Assembly (NCBI RefSeq): GCF_009363755.1
Contig: NZ_CP045417.1
Span: 930,001-994,000 of the forward strand
Source: Halomonas sp. THAF5a
GTDB taxonomy: Bacteria; Pseudomonadota; Gammaproteobacteria; Pseudomonadales; Halomonadaceae
Direction: 5' to 3'
Length of the DNA stretch: 64,000 nt
Shown piece after piece: positions 1 to 12,947 of this stretch. Both the position numbers and the translations under genes were made by a program. Within the stretch, counting starts at the first letter, position 1; every line of letters starts with the position of its first letter. The notes under the pieces were generated by a model that saw only the letters and a program-made list of their open reading frames with translations, was not told where the DNA came from and did no database searches.

Positions 1-1
1 G

Positions 2-1459
2 CACAACCCCGCGACGGACTGGTGCTACCTCACCGACGAGGACGCGGGCATCAACGGGCGTCGCCTGCAGTGGCCGCGAGGCAAGGTGCTGGGGGGCTCG
101 AGTTCGCTCAACGGGCTGCTCTACATCCGCGGCCAGCGCGAGGACTATGACGACTGGGCCGCGGCCGGCAATGAAGGTTGGGATTACGACTCGATCCTTC
201 CCTATTTCAAGAAGTCCGAGTGCCAGGAGCGCGGCGCGGACGCCTACCACGGCGTGGACGGCCCGCTGAAGGTCTCCGACCTGCGGCTGCGCCGCGAGAT
301 CGCAGAGCGCTTCATCGAGGCGGCCAAGGCGGCGGGGATTCCCGAGAACCGTGACGTCAACGGGGCGACCCAGGAAGGCGTGGGCTACTTCCAGCAGACC
401 TCCTACAAGGGCTTTCGCTGCTCGACCGCCAAGGCCTTCCTGCGGCCGGCCCAGAAGCGCCCCAACCTGACCGTCATCAAGCGCGCGCACTGCCAGCGGC
501 TGCTGCTCGAAGGCAAGCGGGTCGTGGGGGTCGAGTATCGCCGTGGAGAGCAGCTGGCGCGGGTCCGGGCCAACCACGAGGTGCTGCTCTCGAGTGGCGC
601 CATCGGCTCACCGCAGATCCTGCAGTGCTCCGGTATCGGGGATCCCGAGCACCTCAAGTCGGTGGGCGTCGAGTGCCAGCATGAACTGCCCGGGGTAGGG
701 GAGAACCTCCAGGATCACCTGCAGGTCCGCCTGGTCTTCAAGACCCGCTGCCGCACGCTCAACGACGAGGTGCGACACCCGCTGAAGAAGCTGGCGGTCG
801 GCACCCAGTACGTGCTGACGCGCACCGGGCCCCTGACCCTCGCCGCCAGCCAGGTGTGCGTGTTCACCCAGTCCCGGGAAGGCCTCGATCGCCCGGATAT
901 CCAGTTCCACATGCAGCCGCTCTCCGCCGACAAGCCGGCCGAGGGGGTTCACCCCTTCTCGGCCTTCACCTCCTCGGTCTGCCAGCTGCGTCCGACCAGC
1001 CGCGGGTCGATTCGCATCACCAGCCCCGATCCCGCCGTCTATCCCTCGATCCAGCCCAACTATCTGAGTACCGAGGAGGACTGCCGGGTGGCGGTGGATG
1101 CCATCAAGGTCGCGCGGCGGATCGCCGAGCAGTCGCCGCTGGCCTCGGTGATCACCGGGGAATACGTGCCGGGCACGCAGTTCCAGAGCGACGAGGAACT
1201 CCTCGAGGCGGCTCGTCAGTACAGCCAGACGATCTACCACCCGGCCGGGACCTGCAAGATGGGCCACGACCCCATGGCGGTGGTGGACGACCAGCTGCGC
1301 GTGCACGGCCTGGAGGGCCTTCGGGTGGTGGACGCGTCGATCATGCCGGTGATCGTCTCCGGCAACACCAACGCCCCGACCATCATGATCGCCGAGAAGG
1401 CCGCCGACATGATCAAGGCCGCCCGCAGCGAGCAGGCGAGCCACTCGACGGTGGCGTGA
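2..1459 (+). CDS. GMC-family FAD-dependent oxidoreductase (choline/alcohol dehydrogenase-like), 5' truncated by window edge
   Basis: The reading frame is open from base 2, so the true start and the FAD-binding GxGxxG motif lie outside the window; 485 residues are visible of a family that is usually 530-560. The first visible residues contain the GMC signature around [15 protein letters not shown], which contacts FAD. Near the C-terminus are the catalytic His region ([10 protein letters not shown]) and the Asn region ([16 protein letters not shown]). Family members oxidise choline, aliphatic alcohols or similar substrates and pass electrons to a quinone or oxygen. The middle of the protein does not look specifically like BetA, and no betB or betI lies downstream, so the substrate is unassigned. 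Confidence 0.9.
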   Translation, partial: HNPATDWCYLTDEDAGINGRRLQWPRGKVLGGSSSLNGLLYIRGQREDYDDWAAAGNEGWDYDSILPYFKKSECQERGADAYHGVDGPLKVSDLRLRREIAERFIEAAKAAGIPENRDVNGATQEGVGYFQQTSYKGFRCSTAKAFLRPAQKRPNLTVIKRAHCQRLLLEGKRVVGVEYRRGEQLARVRANHEVLLSSGAIGSPQILQCSGIGDPEHLKSVGVECQHELPGVGENLQDHLQVRLVFKTRCRTLNDEVRHPLKKLAVGTQYVLTRTGPLTLAASQVCVFTQSREGLDRPDIQFHMQPLSADKPAEGVHPFSAFTSSVCQLRPTSRGSIRITSPDPAVYPSIQPNYLSTEEDCRVAVDAIKVARRIAEQSPLASVITGEYVPGTQFQSDEELLEAARQYSQTIYHPAGTCKMGHDPMAVVDDQLRVHGLEGLRVVDASIMPVIVSGNTNAPTIMIAEKAADMIKAARSEQASHSTVA

Positions 1460-1685
1460 GCGTTGGCCTCAAGGGCGGCCGGCAACTGGTCCTAACCCCG
1501 CTTGCCCCGCCCCGTCACCATGGTGCCCAGGCCGGCCGGCGGGATAGGCCGCGGCCGGCACCGGCGTCCCGAGAGGGCGTCGTCGGCACGCCTGCCGAGC
1601 GCCAGTGACTCCCCATTCCAACAATGAAGGGCCGAGGCCGTCGCCGGATGCGACGCTCGTCCCATAGCTTAATCGAGGTGGCGAT

Positions 1686-2756
1686 ATGACTCGTCGAGAC
1701 GCCGACGCGGCAACCGATCCGTCGACCCTCCAGGCTGACAAGCGGGTCCTGCCCCGTCGCCTGGAACCCCTCCAGCGTGTGCTTCCCGGGCTGATGATCT
1801 GCGTCACCATCGCCCTGGCCACGACCTTCATCGCCGACCACTATGGTGGCCCGACGCTGCTCTATGCGCTGCTGTTCGGCATGACCCTGCACTTCCTCTC
1901 CGAGGAGGGCAAGTGCCTGGCCGGCGTCGAGTTCGCCGCCAAGAAGGTGCTGCGCATCGGCGTGGCGCTGCTCGGCGTGCGCATCACCATCGAGCAGGTC
2001 GCCGAGCTCGGCATCGGGCCGGTGCTGACCGTGGTCTGCGGGGTGATGATGACCATCGCCCTGGGCGCCCTGCTGGCGCGCCTGCTGGGGCTGGACAAGG
2101 ACATGGGCCTGCTGACCGGCGGCTCGGTGGCGATCTGCGGCGCCTCGGCGGCGCTGGCCCTGTCGGCGGTGATGCCGCGCCACGAGAATCACGAGCGCAA
2201 CACCATCATGACGGTGGTGGGGGTGACCACGCTCTCCACCATGGCGATGGTGATCTACCCGCTGATCGTCGGGGTGCTGGGCCTCGGCGATACCGAGGCG
2301 GGGATCTTCCTCGGCGGCACCATCCATGACGTGGCCCAGGTGGTCGGCGCCGGCTACATGATCTCCGAGGGCACCGGCGACGTCTCCACCTTCGTCAAGC
2401 TGCTGCGGGTGGCGATGCTGGTGCCGGCGGTGATGGTCTTCATGTTCCTGTTCCGTCGCGAGCGGCGCCAGGAGGAGGGCTCCAGCAAGGTCCCGATGCT
2501 GCCGACCTTCCTGGTCGCCTTCGTGGCGCTGGTGATCATCAACAGCCTCGGCTGGATCCCGCCGGTGGTCACCGAGGGCTTCACCGACCTGTCGCGCTGG
2601 TGCCTGGTCACGGCCATCGCCGCGCTCGGCATCAAGACCTCCTTCCAGAAGCTCGCCGTGGTCGGCTGGAAGCCGGTGGTGCTGATGGTGGCGGAGACCG
2701 TCTTCCTGCTGCTGCTGGTGCTGGCCTTCATCTACTTCGGCGTGGCGAGCATCTGA
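1686..2756 (+). CDS. YeiH/UPF0324-family inner-membrane protein (putative anion/sulfate exporter)
   Basis: A 356-residue, strongly hydrophobic protein with about ten membrane segments. It carries the family-typical stretches GGSVAICGASAALALSAV and GGTIHDVAQVVGAGY. The family is Cons_hypoth698 (UPF0324); some members have been proposed to export sulfate or related anions after taurine or sulfonate breakdown, but no transport role is demonstrated for most. The ATG is preceded by GAGGTG at good spacing. It stands alone, 226 bp after the GMC oxidoreductase and convergent with pta, and a GC-rich hairpin follows. Family assignment is firm; substrate is not. Confidence 0.85.
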   Translation: MTRRDADAATDPSTLQADKRVLPRRLEPLQRVLPGLMICVTIALATTFIADHYGGPTLLYALLFGMTLHFLSEEGKCLAGVEFAAKKVLRIGVALLGVRITIEQVAELGIGPVLTVVCGVMMTIALGALLARLLGLDKDMGLLTGGSVAICGASAALALSAVMPRHENHERNTIMTVVGVTTLSTMAMVIYPLIVGVLGLGDTEAGIFLGGTIHDVAQVVGAGYMISEGTGDVSTFVKLLRVAMLVPAVMVFMFLFRRERRQEEGSSKVPMLPTFLVAFVALVIINSLGWIPPVVTEGFTDLSRWCLVTAIAALGIKTSFQKLAVVGWKPVVLMVAETVFLLLLVLAFIYFGVASI

Positions 2757-2783
2757 TCACGCCCTGACGGCAGCCCACCATTC

Positions 2784-2820
2784 GCGGGCGCCCCCTCGAG
2801 CGATCGAGCGGGGCGCCCGC
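2784..2820. terminator. GC-rich hairpin between convergent yeiH-like and pta genes
   Basis: An 11-bp GC stem (GCGGGCGCCCC with its complement) extended by CTCGA/TCGAG around a short GCGA loop, with one bulged base. It sits midway between two convergent genes and could stop transcription from both sides. The U-tract is poor (only TTT a few bases later), so efficiency as an intrinsic terminator is uncertain. Confidence 0.55.
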
Positions 2821-2856
2821 GGCGTTTGGGGCCAGCGGCCTGCGCCGGGCGCGGCC

Positions 2857-5044
2857 TCAGGCCGTCGCGGCGGCCTGGATGGCGGTCAGGGCGATGGTGT
2901 AGACGATGTCGTCGACCCGCGCGCCCCGGGAGAGGTCGTTCACCGGCTTGTTGAGCCCCTGCAGCATGGGGCCGACGCTGACCACTCCGGCACTTCTCTG
3001 CACCGCCTTGTAGGTGGTGTTGCCGGTATTGAGGTCGGGGAAGACGAAGACGGTGGCGCGACCGGCCACCGGCGAGCCCGGCGCCTTCTGGCGGCCGACG
3101 CTCTCGATGGCCGCGGCGTCGTACTGCAGCGGCCCGTCGATGCAGAGCCCGGGGTCTCGCTCCCGGGCGAGGCGCGTCGCCTCGCGCACCTTGTCGACGT
3201 CGGCGCCGTGGCCGGAGGCGCCGGTGGAGTAGCTGATCATCGCCACCCGCGGCTCGATGCCGAAGGCCGCGGCGGAGCGGGCGCTCTGGATGGCGATCTC
3301 GGCCAGCGCCTCGGCGTCCGGATCCGGGATCACCGCGCAGTCGCCGTAGACCACCACCTGATCGGGCAGCAGCATGAAGAAGATCGACGACACCTGGCGA
3401 TAGCCCGGCGCCGTCCTGATCAGCTGGAAGGCGGGGCGCACGGTGTTGGCGGTGGTGTGCACTGCCCCCGAGACCAGCCCATCCACCGCGCCCTCGGCGA
3501 GCATCATGGTGCCGAGCACCACGCTGTCCTGGAGCTGGTCCGCGGCGGTCAGGGCGTTGAGCTTGCCGGGGCGACGCCTGACCATCGGCTTGACGTAGGC
3601 GAGGCGCTGCTCGGCCGGATCGAGGATCTCGAGCTCCTCGGGGAGCGTCAGGCCGCGGCGCCGAGCCACCGCCTCGACCTCCTCGCGCCGGGCCAGCAGC
3701 ACGCAGCGGGCGATGCCGCGCCGCTGGCAGATCACCGCGGCCTCCACGGTGCGCGGCTCGCTGCCCTCGGGCAGCACGATGCGCTGGCTCGCCTGCTGGG
3801 CCAGCCGCACCAGCCGATGGCGGAAGGCGGCGGGGGAGAGCCGGCTCGGGTAGCCGCGGCTGAGGGTCTCCTTGAGCCAGCCCAGGTCGAGGTGGTCGGC
3901 GACGAAGCGGGTCACCTGCTCGGCCCGCTCCGGGTCGTCGATGGGGATGTCGTTGGCCATGCGGTCGAGCTGCCGGGCCGTCGTGTAGCTGTCGGACTCC
4001 ACGGCCAGTACCGGCAGGCCGCTGGCCAGCGCCGGGCGGCAGAAGTCGATCATCGCCTCCTTTGGCAGCTCGCCGTGGGTCAGCAGCAGGCCCGCGAGCG
4101 GCACCCCGTTCGTGGCCGCCAGCGAGGCGGCGAGCAGGATGTCGTCGCGATCCCCCGGGGTGACCAGCAGCCGCCCGGCACGGAAGACCTGCAGGGCATG
4201 GGAGGCGCTTTGCGCACACAGGCTGGTGCCCAGTACCCGGCGTCGGTCGGCCTCGCCCTGGTGGAGGATGCGGGCCTGGAGGGCCCGGGCGACGTCGAGC
4301 ACCCGGGGAGCGGAGAGGGTGGCGTGCCAAGGCACCGCGCCGATCAGGTGGAAGCGGTCGTCGTCCAGCGCCGGCAGGTGATGTCGCAGGCGCGCGAGCT
4401 GCGGGTCGTCGAGCCCGCTCGTGGGGTCGGGCGCCGCCAGCGGCGCGGTGGCCTCCTCGTCGGGGTGCGGGCGCAGGCGCATCAGGATGCAGCCGAGGGT
4501 GCGCGGGGAGTCGACGCCCCCGAAGGGCTGGGCGTGGAGGTCGAGGCGCTCGGCCAGGTCGCGCGGGTCGCTCAGGTCGCCGTCGGCCACCAGGATGACC
4601 CGCGCGTTCAGGGCGTGGGCCAGCGCCTCGTTGAGCCGGCTCGCATAGCTGCTGTGGGGGCTGGGCGCGAGTCCCTCGATCACGACGAGCTCCGGGGCGT
4701 CGCCCGCCGCCGGCAGGGCGACCCGGGTGTGGCGCTCTACCGTCTCCTCCATCAGCTCGTCGGCGCGCTCCTCGCGCAGCAGGCGCTCGAGGCGCGCCTG
4801 GGGCAGCGGCGGGGGCGGGGCGAGGCCCAGGGTGCTGGCGGCCAGGGCGCAGGAGCGGTCGGGCCCCTGGCCATTGATCTCGTCCTGGCGGAACGGCTTC
4901 ATGAAACCGGCCTTGAGCCCGAGGGTGTCCAGGGCGCGGAGCAGGCCCAGGCAGGCCGAGGTCAGGCCGACGCCGCCGTCGGTGGGCACCAGCAGCAGGT
5001 TGCGGGGTTCGGGACGCCGGTCCCTCGAATGGCCACCGTGGCGA

Positions 5045-5058
<14 letters not shown>
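2857..5058 (-). CDS. pta: phosphate acetyltransferase
   Basis: A 733-residue long-form Pta, which interconverts acetyl-CoA and acetyl phosphate in the cytoplasm; E. coli Pta is 714 residues. The N-terminal part is a P-loop-like dethiobiotin-synthetase domain beginning [20 protein letters not shown], then a DRTGG-type middle domain, then the catalytic PTA/PTB domain from about residue 400, ending in a region with [16 protein letters not shown] and [12 protein letters not shown]. The ATG at 5058 overlaps the end of ackA by 14 bp, so translation is probably coupled. The open frame continues upstream inside ackA, but those extra codons have shadow-frame composition and were excluded. Together with AckA it handles acetate overflow or acetate activation. 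Confidence 0.95.
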
Positions 5059-6250
<1,192 letters not shown>

Positions 6251-6431
6251 CACACATCCTTACGACAGCGTGGGGCGCCGGGCGAACGCGCGTCGGCGAG
6301 CGGGCGGGCACGGCGCCTGATGCTCGCGAAATTAACACGTTGCGCGATGTGAAACAGTGACGTAGATCGCGAACGGCGATGCCGTCGCGGCGCATCTTCT
6401 TGCCCCCTATCGCGACCCACCGCCTCGAGCA

Positions 6432-6460
6432 TTGCACCTTGGTCTAAGCTGTACCAGAAT
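6432..6460 (+). promoter_or_regulatory. candidate sigma-70 promoter of the outer-membrane barrel gene
   Basis: TTGCAC and CAGAAT are separated by 17 bp, 44 bases upstream of the start codon at 6504. The match to consensus is partial. No start-site data are available. Confidence 0.4.
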
Positions 6461-6503
6461 GAAGCGGTGAATGAAAACAGTGTTTTCTAACTGGAGAGCT
6501 GCC

Positions 6504-7010
6504 ATGAAGACCCTCACGATCTCTGCCGTCTCCACCGCCCTGCTGCTGGCCGGCACCAGCGCCCTGGCTCAGGGCAGCCCGATGACCTACGACCCGAGCC
6601 CCTACCTCGGCGGCGACGCCCTGTTCTGGGAGCTGGATCCGGACCGCGGCCCCGGCAAGGCCGACAGCACCGGCCTGCGCCTGCGCGGCGGCGTGGCCTT
6701 CAACGACTACTTCGCCCTCGAGGGCCACCTCGGCGGCGGTGGCTCCGACGACGGCGTCGAGCTCGACTACCTGGCCGGCGCCTATGCCAAGGGCATCCTG
6801 CCCATCACGCCGGACTTCCGCCTCTACGGCCTGGCCGGTTTCACCGAGGTGGACTTCGATGTCGACGACGAGACCGGCTTCTCCTGGGGCGGTGGCGCCG
6901 AGTTCGACGTGGCCCCGAACCTCGCCCTCGGGGCCGACTACGTCCGCTACCTGGACGAGTCGAACTACACCTTCGACGCCGCGAGCGTCGGGATGACGTT
7001 CCGCTTCTAA
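6504..7010 (+). CDS. small outer-membrane beta-barrel protein
   Basis: A 168-residue protein with a classical signal peptide (MKTLTISAVSTALLLAGTSALAQ), then alternating polar and hydrophobic strands and a terminal aromatic residue (GMTFRF), the usual C-terminal signature recognised by the Bam machinery. This fits the OMP_b-brl / OmpA-like barrel families with about eight strands. An upstream in-frame ATG at 6471 would put extra residues in front of the signal peptide, while the ATG at 6504 has GGAGAG at good distance. It is divergent from ackA and followed by a strong terminator. No specific function can be named. Confidence 0.8.
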   Translation: MKTLTISAVSTALLLAGTSALAQGSPMTYDPSPYLGGDALFWELDPDRGPGKADSTGLRLRGGVAFNDYFALEGHLGGGGSDDGVELDYLAGAYAKGILPITPDFRLYGLAGFTEVDFDVDDETGFSWGGGAEFDVAPNLALGADYVRYLDESNYTFDAASVGMTFRF

Positions 7011-7042
7011 GCGCCGGGCGCACGTTCGCCGCGCCATGCAAA

Positions 7043-7076
7043 AAACGCCCCCGCTGACTAACCGGCGGGGGCGTTT
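7043..7076. terminator. bidirectional intrinsic terminator between barrel gene and thiC
   Basis: A perfect 12-bp inverted repeat AAACGCCCCCGC / GCGGGGGCGTTT around a 10-base loop. A-rich bases lie on the left and T-rich bases on the right, so it can act for the plus-strand barrel gene and for minus-strand thiC, which ends at 7133. Confidence 0.85.
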
Positions 7077-7132
7077 GCGTGTGTATAGGGCAGCTCGCGA
7101 CCGTCACGGACGGTGACGGTCGCGGCGTTGCC

Positions 7133-9258
<2,126 letters not shown>

Positions 9259-9357
9259 TGGTGCCCGCCGTGATGGCGGGCCGTGTCATCATCTTTTATC
9301 TCGTTTATCTAGCCCGGGGCCGATCCGGGGGCAGCTGATTCACTCGGCAGATATCTC

Positions 9358-10026
9358 TCAGTCCGCGCGATCCAGCCCCATCTGCCAGAAGTCGATCTCG
9401 AGCCGGGTGGCGTCGCGGAACACGTCGGTGAGCTGGGCGAAGCGCGCCGGCGTCACCTCCGCCAGGCGGGCGTCGAGCCAGGCGCGCTCGTCCGCCATGG
9501 CCTGCTGGTACGCCTCGCTCTCGTACATGGCGATCCAGGCGTCATAGGGGTTCGCCGCGCCGCGCACCGTGGTGGCCCGGCCGCTGAGCCAGCGGGCGAT
9601 CTCGCCGTAGCCGACCAGGCAGGGGGCCAGGGCCACGCGCAGGTCGAGCAGGTCGCCACGGTGGCCGGTGTCCAGCACGTAGCGGGTGTAGGCCATCGTC
9701 GCGCGGGCCTCGGGCAGGCGCGCCAGGTCCTCTTCGGTGATGCCCCAGCCGCGGCAGTACTCAACGTGCAGCCCCAGCTCCACGTCGACGATGGTCTTCA
9801 TGCCCTCGAAGGCGTGGCGAAGCTCGCCCAGGTCGCGGCTCTTGTAGGCGGCCAGGGCGTAGGCCCGGGCGAAGTGGATCAGGAACAGGTAGTCCTGCTG
9901 GAGATAGTGGCGAAAGGCGCCCTCCTCGAGGGTGGCGTCGCCGAGTCGGCACACGAAGGCGTGCTCGATATAGTCCCGCCAGTCGTTCTGGCTGGCCGCG
10001 GTAAGGTCGTCGAAACGGTAGCCCAT
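9358..10026 (-). CDS. tenA: TenA-family aminopyrimidine aminohydrolase / thiaminase II
   Basis: A 222-residue all-helical TenA/THI-4 protein. The catalytic Cys is in APCLVGYGEIARWL and the C-terminal acidic/aromatic region is RLEIDFWQMGL. Family enzymes hydrolyse aminomethyl-aminopyrimidine, a breakdown product of thiamine, to hydroxymethylpyrimidine. Two adjacent ATG codons are available (10029 and 10026). The GGAGG lies one base before the first, so the second is favoured; an open frame further upstream runs into the riboswitch leader and was rejected. A separate TPP riboswitch precedes it, which ties the gene to thiamine supply. Confidence 0.93.
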   Translation of the reverse strand: MGYRFDDLTAASQNDWRDYIEHAFVCRLGDATLEEGAFRHYLQQDYLFLIHFARAYALAAYKSRDLGELRHAFEGMKTIVDVELGLHVEYCRGWGITEEDLARLPEARATMAYTRYVLDTGHRGDLLDLRVALAPCLVGYGEIARWLSGRATTVRGAANPYDAWIAMYESEAYQQAMADERAWLDARLAEVTPARFAQLTDVFRDATRLEIDFWQMGLDRAD

Positions 10027-10109
10027 CATGCCTCCGGTCAAGGGGCGATCCGGAAGCGGGGCGGGAGAGGGTGGCCAGGGGGAATGCCGGCAGGGCACTG
10101 GTCACCGCT

Positions 10110-10228
10110 TGATTCCTACGCCGGTGCTAGCCGGATCAGGTTCCACGGGACCAGCGCTCGGTGTCGTCCGTTGTCTCGACACCCTGCGCCATCTCAGCCG
10201 GTTCTACCGGCACCCCGTCAAGCGAAGT
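10110..10228 (-). ncRNA. TPP riboswitch of tenA
   Basis: On the minus strand the aptamer landmarks are GACGGGGTGCCGG, CGGCTGAGATGG, GGAACCTGATCCGG and CCGGCGTAGGAATC. The P3 arm region is longer than in the thiC copy, which makes this element about 20 bases larger. It lies about 85 bases upstream of the tenA start codon. Confidence 0.93.
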
Positions 10229-10284
10229 GCCTACTCTAGCATCCCGGCGAGGATTTACCAGCCGTCGCCGAGTCTTGCCTGGTC

Positions 10285-11214
10285 TCAGTATAGCCGGAAG
10301 CGCTTCCAGCCGGGCCTTCCCTCGGCCTCCTCGGGGGTCTTGCGATAGCGCTTGTACTCCCACTGGTACTGGACCGGGTCCAGGGCGATGGTCGACTCCA
10401 CGCAGGCGTTGACCCCGGCGGCCGAGACCGCCTCGTCGGGGTCGTGGACCCGCTCGTCGGCGGCCAGGAAGTGCAGGGCGTAGCCCCGGCCGGGCAGGCG
10501 CAGGGCGACGCCGGTGACGACCCGCGCCTCGGTGCGGGCCACCAGCTTGGGCAGCAGGGTGGCGGTGTAGGCGGGCCGGCCGAAGAAGGGCGCGAAGACA
10601 CCGCTGCCCCAGCTGGGCACCTGGTCGGGCAGGATGCCCACCGCCTCCGAGCGCTTGAGCGCCTTGAGCAGCGCGGCCACGCCGCGGGGGTTGGTGGGCA
10701 CCAGGCGGGCGCCGCGGCGCTCGCGGCCCCGGCGGATGACCGGGTCCAGTCCGGCGAGCTTGGGCGGCTCGTACATGGCGGTGAAGGGGAAGTGGCCGGA
10801 GAGCCAGAAGTTCAGCACCTCCCAGTTGCCGAAATGGGGCGCCAGTACGATCACGCCGCGCCCCTGGGCACGGGCCTCGTCCAGGAGCTCGCGGCCGTGC
10901 ACCTCGACGATCGATGCCTCGACCCGCTCGGGGTCGCCCATCCAGGCGAAGCCGAGCTCCAGCATGGTGGCGGCGGAGTGGGTCAGGCTCGCTCGCGCCA
11001 TCCGGCGCCGCTCGGCGTCACCGCGGGAGGGGTAGGCCTCGGCCAGGTTGATGCGGGTGACCCGGCGCTCGCGGCGGCTGACGCTTTCGACCAGCGGGCC
11101 GATGACCCGGGCCAGTCGCCACAGGGTGGTCAGGCGTCGGTTCGCGAGGCCGTGCCATAGGGTCGCGATGGCGCGAGCCTGAAGGGCCGGCAGGTGGGAG
11201 TCACCGTCGCTCAT
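10285..11214 (-). CDS. LpxL/HtrB-type lipid A acyltransferase
   Basis: A 309-residue member of the Lip_A_acyltrans family, which transfers an acyl chain to lipid A precursors at the inner membrane. The catalytic HX4E motif appears as HFGNWE near residue 130, and the downstream GILPDQVPSWGSGVFAPFFG stretch is typical. Most such enzymes have one N-terminal membrane anchor; here the N-terminus (LPALQARAIATLWHGL) is only weakly hydrophobic. The gene starts 3 bp after a small membrane-protein gene and probably shares its transcript. Which acyl position is modified (LpxL versus LpxM role) cannot be told from sequence. Confidence 0.88.
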   Translation of the reverse strand: MSDGDSHLPALQARAIATLWHGLANRRLTTLWRLARVIGPLVESVSRRERRVTRINLAEAYPSRGDAERRRMARASLTHSAATMLELGFAWMGDPERVEASIVEVHGRELLDEARAQGRGVIVLAPHFGNWEVLNFWLSGHFPFTAMYEPPKLAGLDPVIRRGRERRGARLVPTNPRGVAALLKALKRSEAVGILPDQVPSWGSGVFAPFFGRPAYTATLLPKLVARTEARVVTGVALRLPGRGYALHFLAADERVHDPDEAVSAAGVNACVESTIALDPVQYQWEYKRYRKTPEEAEGRPGWKRFRLY

Positions 11215-11217
11215 GGC

Positions 11218-11601
11218 TCACACCCACCAGGTGTCGACGTTGTCCGGTGCCCGCTTCTCGTTGAGCGCCTTGAGCCCCTTCACGCAGCGGATCACCAGCC
11301 ACACCACGGCGGCCAGCCAGGTCAGAAAGCCGATCAGCACCAGGGTGAGCAGGCCGGAGACGCCGAAGAACAGCAGGGCCAGCCAGAAGGTGCGAATCTG
11401 GTAGCGGTAGTGCTCGTCGAGCCAGTGGGGCCCGTTGCCGCGGTAGACGTAGGCGATCACCACGGCCACCAGCGAGGTCAGCCCGCCGGTGACCATGCCG
11501 GCCAGGTGCAGCACGTAGACCACGATGGGAATGGTCGTGTCGGGGGCGCCGCCGGGCTCGGCGACGGCCCGGTCGTCTTCTCGGGGGAGGGGATCGTTCA
11601 T
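11218..11601 (-). CDS. DUF4870-like small inner-membrane protein (COG3671 type)
   Basis: A 127-residue protein with about three membrane segments: IPIVVYVLHLAGMVTGGLTS, a central segment after HYRYQIRTFW, and LIGFLTWLAAVVWLVIRCVKG. The order of a short soluble N-terminus, a helix, the HYR..IRTFW block and two closing helices is typical of the COG3671/DUF4870 family, whose function is unknown. The start has GGGACGAG upstream. It precedes the lipid A acyltransferase by 3 bp. Confidence 0.75.
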   Translation of the reverse strand: MNDPLPREDDRAVAEPGGAPDTTIPIVVYVLHLAGMVTGGLTSLVAVVIAYVYRGNGPHWLDEHYRYQIRTFWLALLFFGVSGLLTLVLIGFLTWLAAVVWLVIRCVKGLKALNEKRAPDNVDTWWV

Positions 11602-11701
11602 GGCTCGTCCCTGATGGTGGCTTGGCTGGGGCCAATGATACCGACCGGGGCCGACAATGACACCGGGTCGCCCCGGTCGCGGTCCCAGGCCGGCGGCGGC
11701 G

Positions 11702-12103
11702 TCAGGGAGCGCTGGCGGGCTGCGGCTTCACGGGGCGGCTGATCTCGATGAGGTTGCCGTCGGGGTCGCGCAGGTAGAGCGAGCTGAGCTCGCCCGTGGC
11801 GCCCTGGCGGGGCACCGGGCCGAGCTCCACCTCCACGTCCAGCGCCTCCAGGTGACGCTGGACCTCGTCCAGCGGCAGCAGGCTGCGCACGCAGAGATCC
11901 ACGCTGCCGGGGGTCGGCGTGGCGGCCCGGGGCACGATGTCGGTGGCGGTCCAGTGCAGGCGCAGGGCCATGTCGCCCAGCATCAGGTCGACGCGTTCAC
12001 GGTCGCGGTAGCGGACCTCGAGCCCCAGGACGCGGGAGTAGAAATCCACGGCGCGGGAAATGTCGGTCACGGTGATGACCAGGTGGTCCAGACCTGACAG
12101 CAT
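11702..12103 (-). CDS. VOC-family protein (glyoxalase/dioxygenase fold)
   Basis: A 133-residue vicinal-oxygen-chelate protein. It starts MLSGLDHLVITVTDISRAVD, where the His is the first metal ligand of the fold, followed by FYSRVLGLEV and, near the end, YLRDPDGNLIEI with the usual Glu ligand. A His in LRLHW could be the third ligand. Members include glyoxalase I, fosfomycin-resistance enzymes and extradiol dioxygenases; this one resembles the short uncharacterised group. The ATG at 12103 has GAGGAG six bases upstream and is preferred over one ten codons earlier. It is divergent from the methyltransferase gene, with only 39 bp between start codons. Confidence 0.85.
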   Translation of the reverse strand: MLSGLDHLVITVTDISRAVDFYSRVLGLEVRYRDRERVDLMLGDMALRLHWTATDIVPRAATPTPGSVDLCVRSLLPLDEVQRHLEALDVEVELGPVPRQGATGELSSLYLRDPDGNLIEISRPVKPQPASAP

Positions 12104-12142
12104 GCATGTCTCCTCGGAATGATGGCCTGGCAAGAGAATACG

Positions 12143-12799
12143 ATGATGCTGATCTGTCCGCTATGCGCGTCGGTCGATACCGCGCCCTTTCACCGCGACG
12201 CCCGGCGCGACTATCAGCGCTGCGGCCGCTGCGCGCTGGTCTTCGTGCCGCCGGCCCAGCGCCTCGACCCCGCGGCGGAGCGGGCGGTCTACGACCAGCA
12301 CGAGAACTCCCCCGACGACCCCGGCTATCGGCGCTTCCTGTCGCGGCTCTTCGACCCGCTGCGCGAGCGGCTCGCCCCGGGCGCGCCCGGCCTCGACTTC
12401 GGGTCGGGCCCCGGGCCGACCCTCTCGGTGATGTTCGAGGAGGCCGGCCACCCGATGGCCATCTATGACCCCTTCTTCGCGCCCGACGAGGGCGTCTTCG
12501 CGCGTCGCTACGCCTTCATCACCGCCACCGAGGTAGTGGAGCACCTCTTCGCCCCCGGCGAGGAGCTCGTGCGGCTGGTCGACCGGCTCGAGCCCGGCGG
12601 CTGGCTGGGGCTGATGACCAAGCGCGTCACGACCCGCGAGGCCTTCGCCGACTGGCACTACATCCTCGACCCCACCCACGTCTGTTTCTTCAGCGAGGCG
12701 ACCTTCATCTGGCTCGCCCGGCACCACGATCTGGGCGTGCACTTTCCCGCCGACGACGTGGTATTGCTGCAGCGGGGGGCATCGGGCCAGGTTCGATAA
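12143..12799 (+). CDS. class I SAM-dependent methyltransferase with N-terminal zinc-ribbon-like segment
   Basis: About 218 residues. The N-terminus has CPLC and CGRC pairs about 20 residues apart, a small zinc-ribbon arrangement common to one group of uncharacterised methyltransferases. The SAM-binding motif I is LDFGSGPGPT and a post-motif ATEVVEHLFAPGEEL follows, then GGWLGLMTKRV. The substrate is unknown. The ATG at 12143 is preferred because the zinc ribbon begins immediately after it; another in-frame ATG lies 24 bases upstream. The Shine-Dalgarno match is weak for both. It is the first gene of a plus-strand stretch. Confidence 0.8.
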   Translation: MMLICPLCASVDTAPFHRDARRDYQRCGRCALVFVPPAQRLDPAAERAVYDQHENSPDDPGYRRFLSRLFDPLRERLAPGAPGLDFGSGPGPTLSVMFEEAGHPMAIYDPFFAPDEGVFARRYAFITATEVVEHLFAPGEELVRLVDRLEPGGWLGLMTKRVTTREAFADWHYILDPTHVCFFSEATFIWLARHHDLGVHFPADDVVLLQRGASGQVR

Positions 12800-12817
12800 C
12801 CTGCCGTTATCATGAGG

Positions 12818-12857
12818 AAAAAAGCCGCCAATCGGCCTCGCCGAGGGGATTGGCGGC
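12818..12857 (-). terminator. intrinsic terminator oriented to the minus strand, in front of the MFS gene
   Basis: A perfect 10-bp stem GCCGCCAATC / GATTGGCGGC with a 14-base loop. Six A residues on the left (12818-12823) become U6 after the hairpin when read on the minus strand. On the plus strand no T-tract follows. Its right arm overlaps the -35 box proposed for the MFS gene. Confidence 0.6.
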
Positions 12858-12878
12858 GCTTGGCGGCGGGCGTATATT
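12850..12878 (+). promoter_or_regulatory. candidate sigma-70 promoter of the MFS gene
   Basis: TTGGCG and TATATT are 17 bp apart, about 70 bases upstream of the start codon at 12948. The -10 box matches consensus at five of six bases. Confidence 0.45.
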
Positions 12879-12947
12879 CGATCCTGCGAGTCCCTGCTGC
12901 CCGGCCGCGGCGGCGCCCTTCCATCCCGTTCGTTGCGAGTTTCGCCC

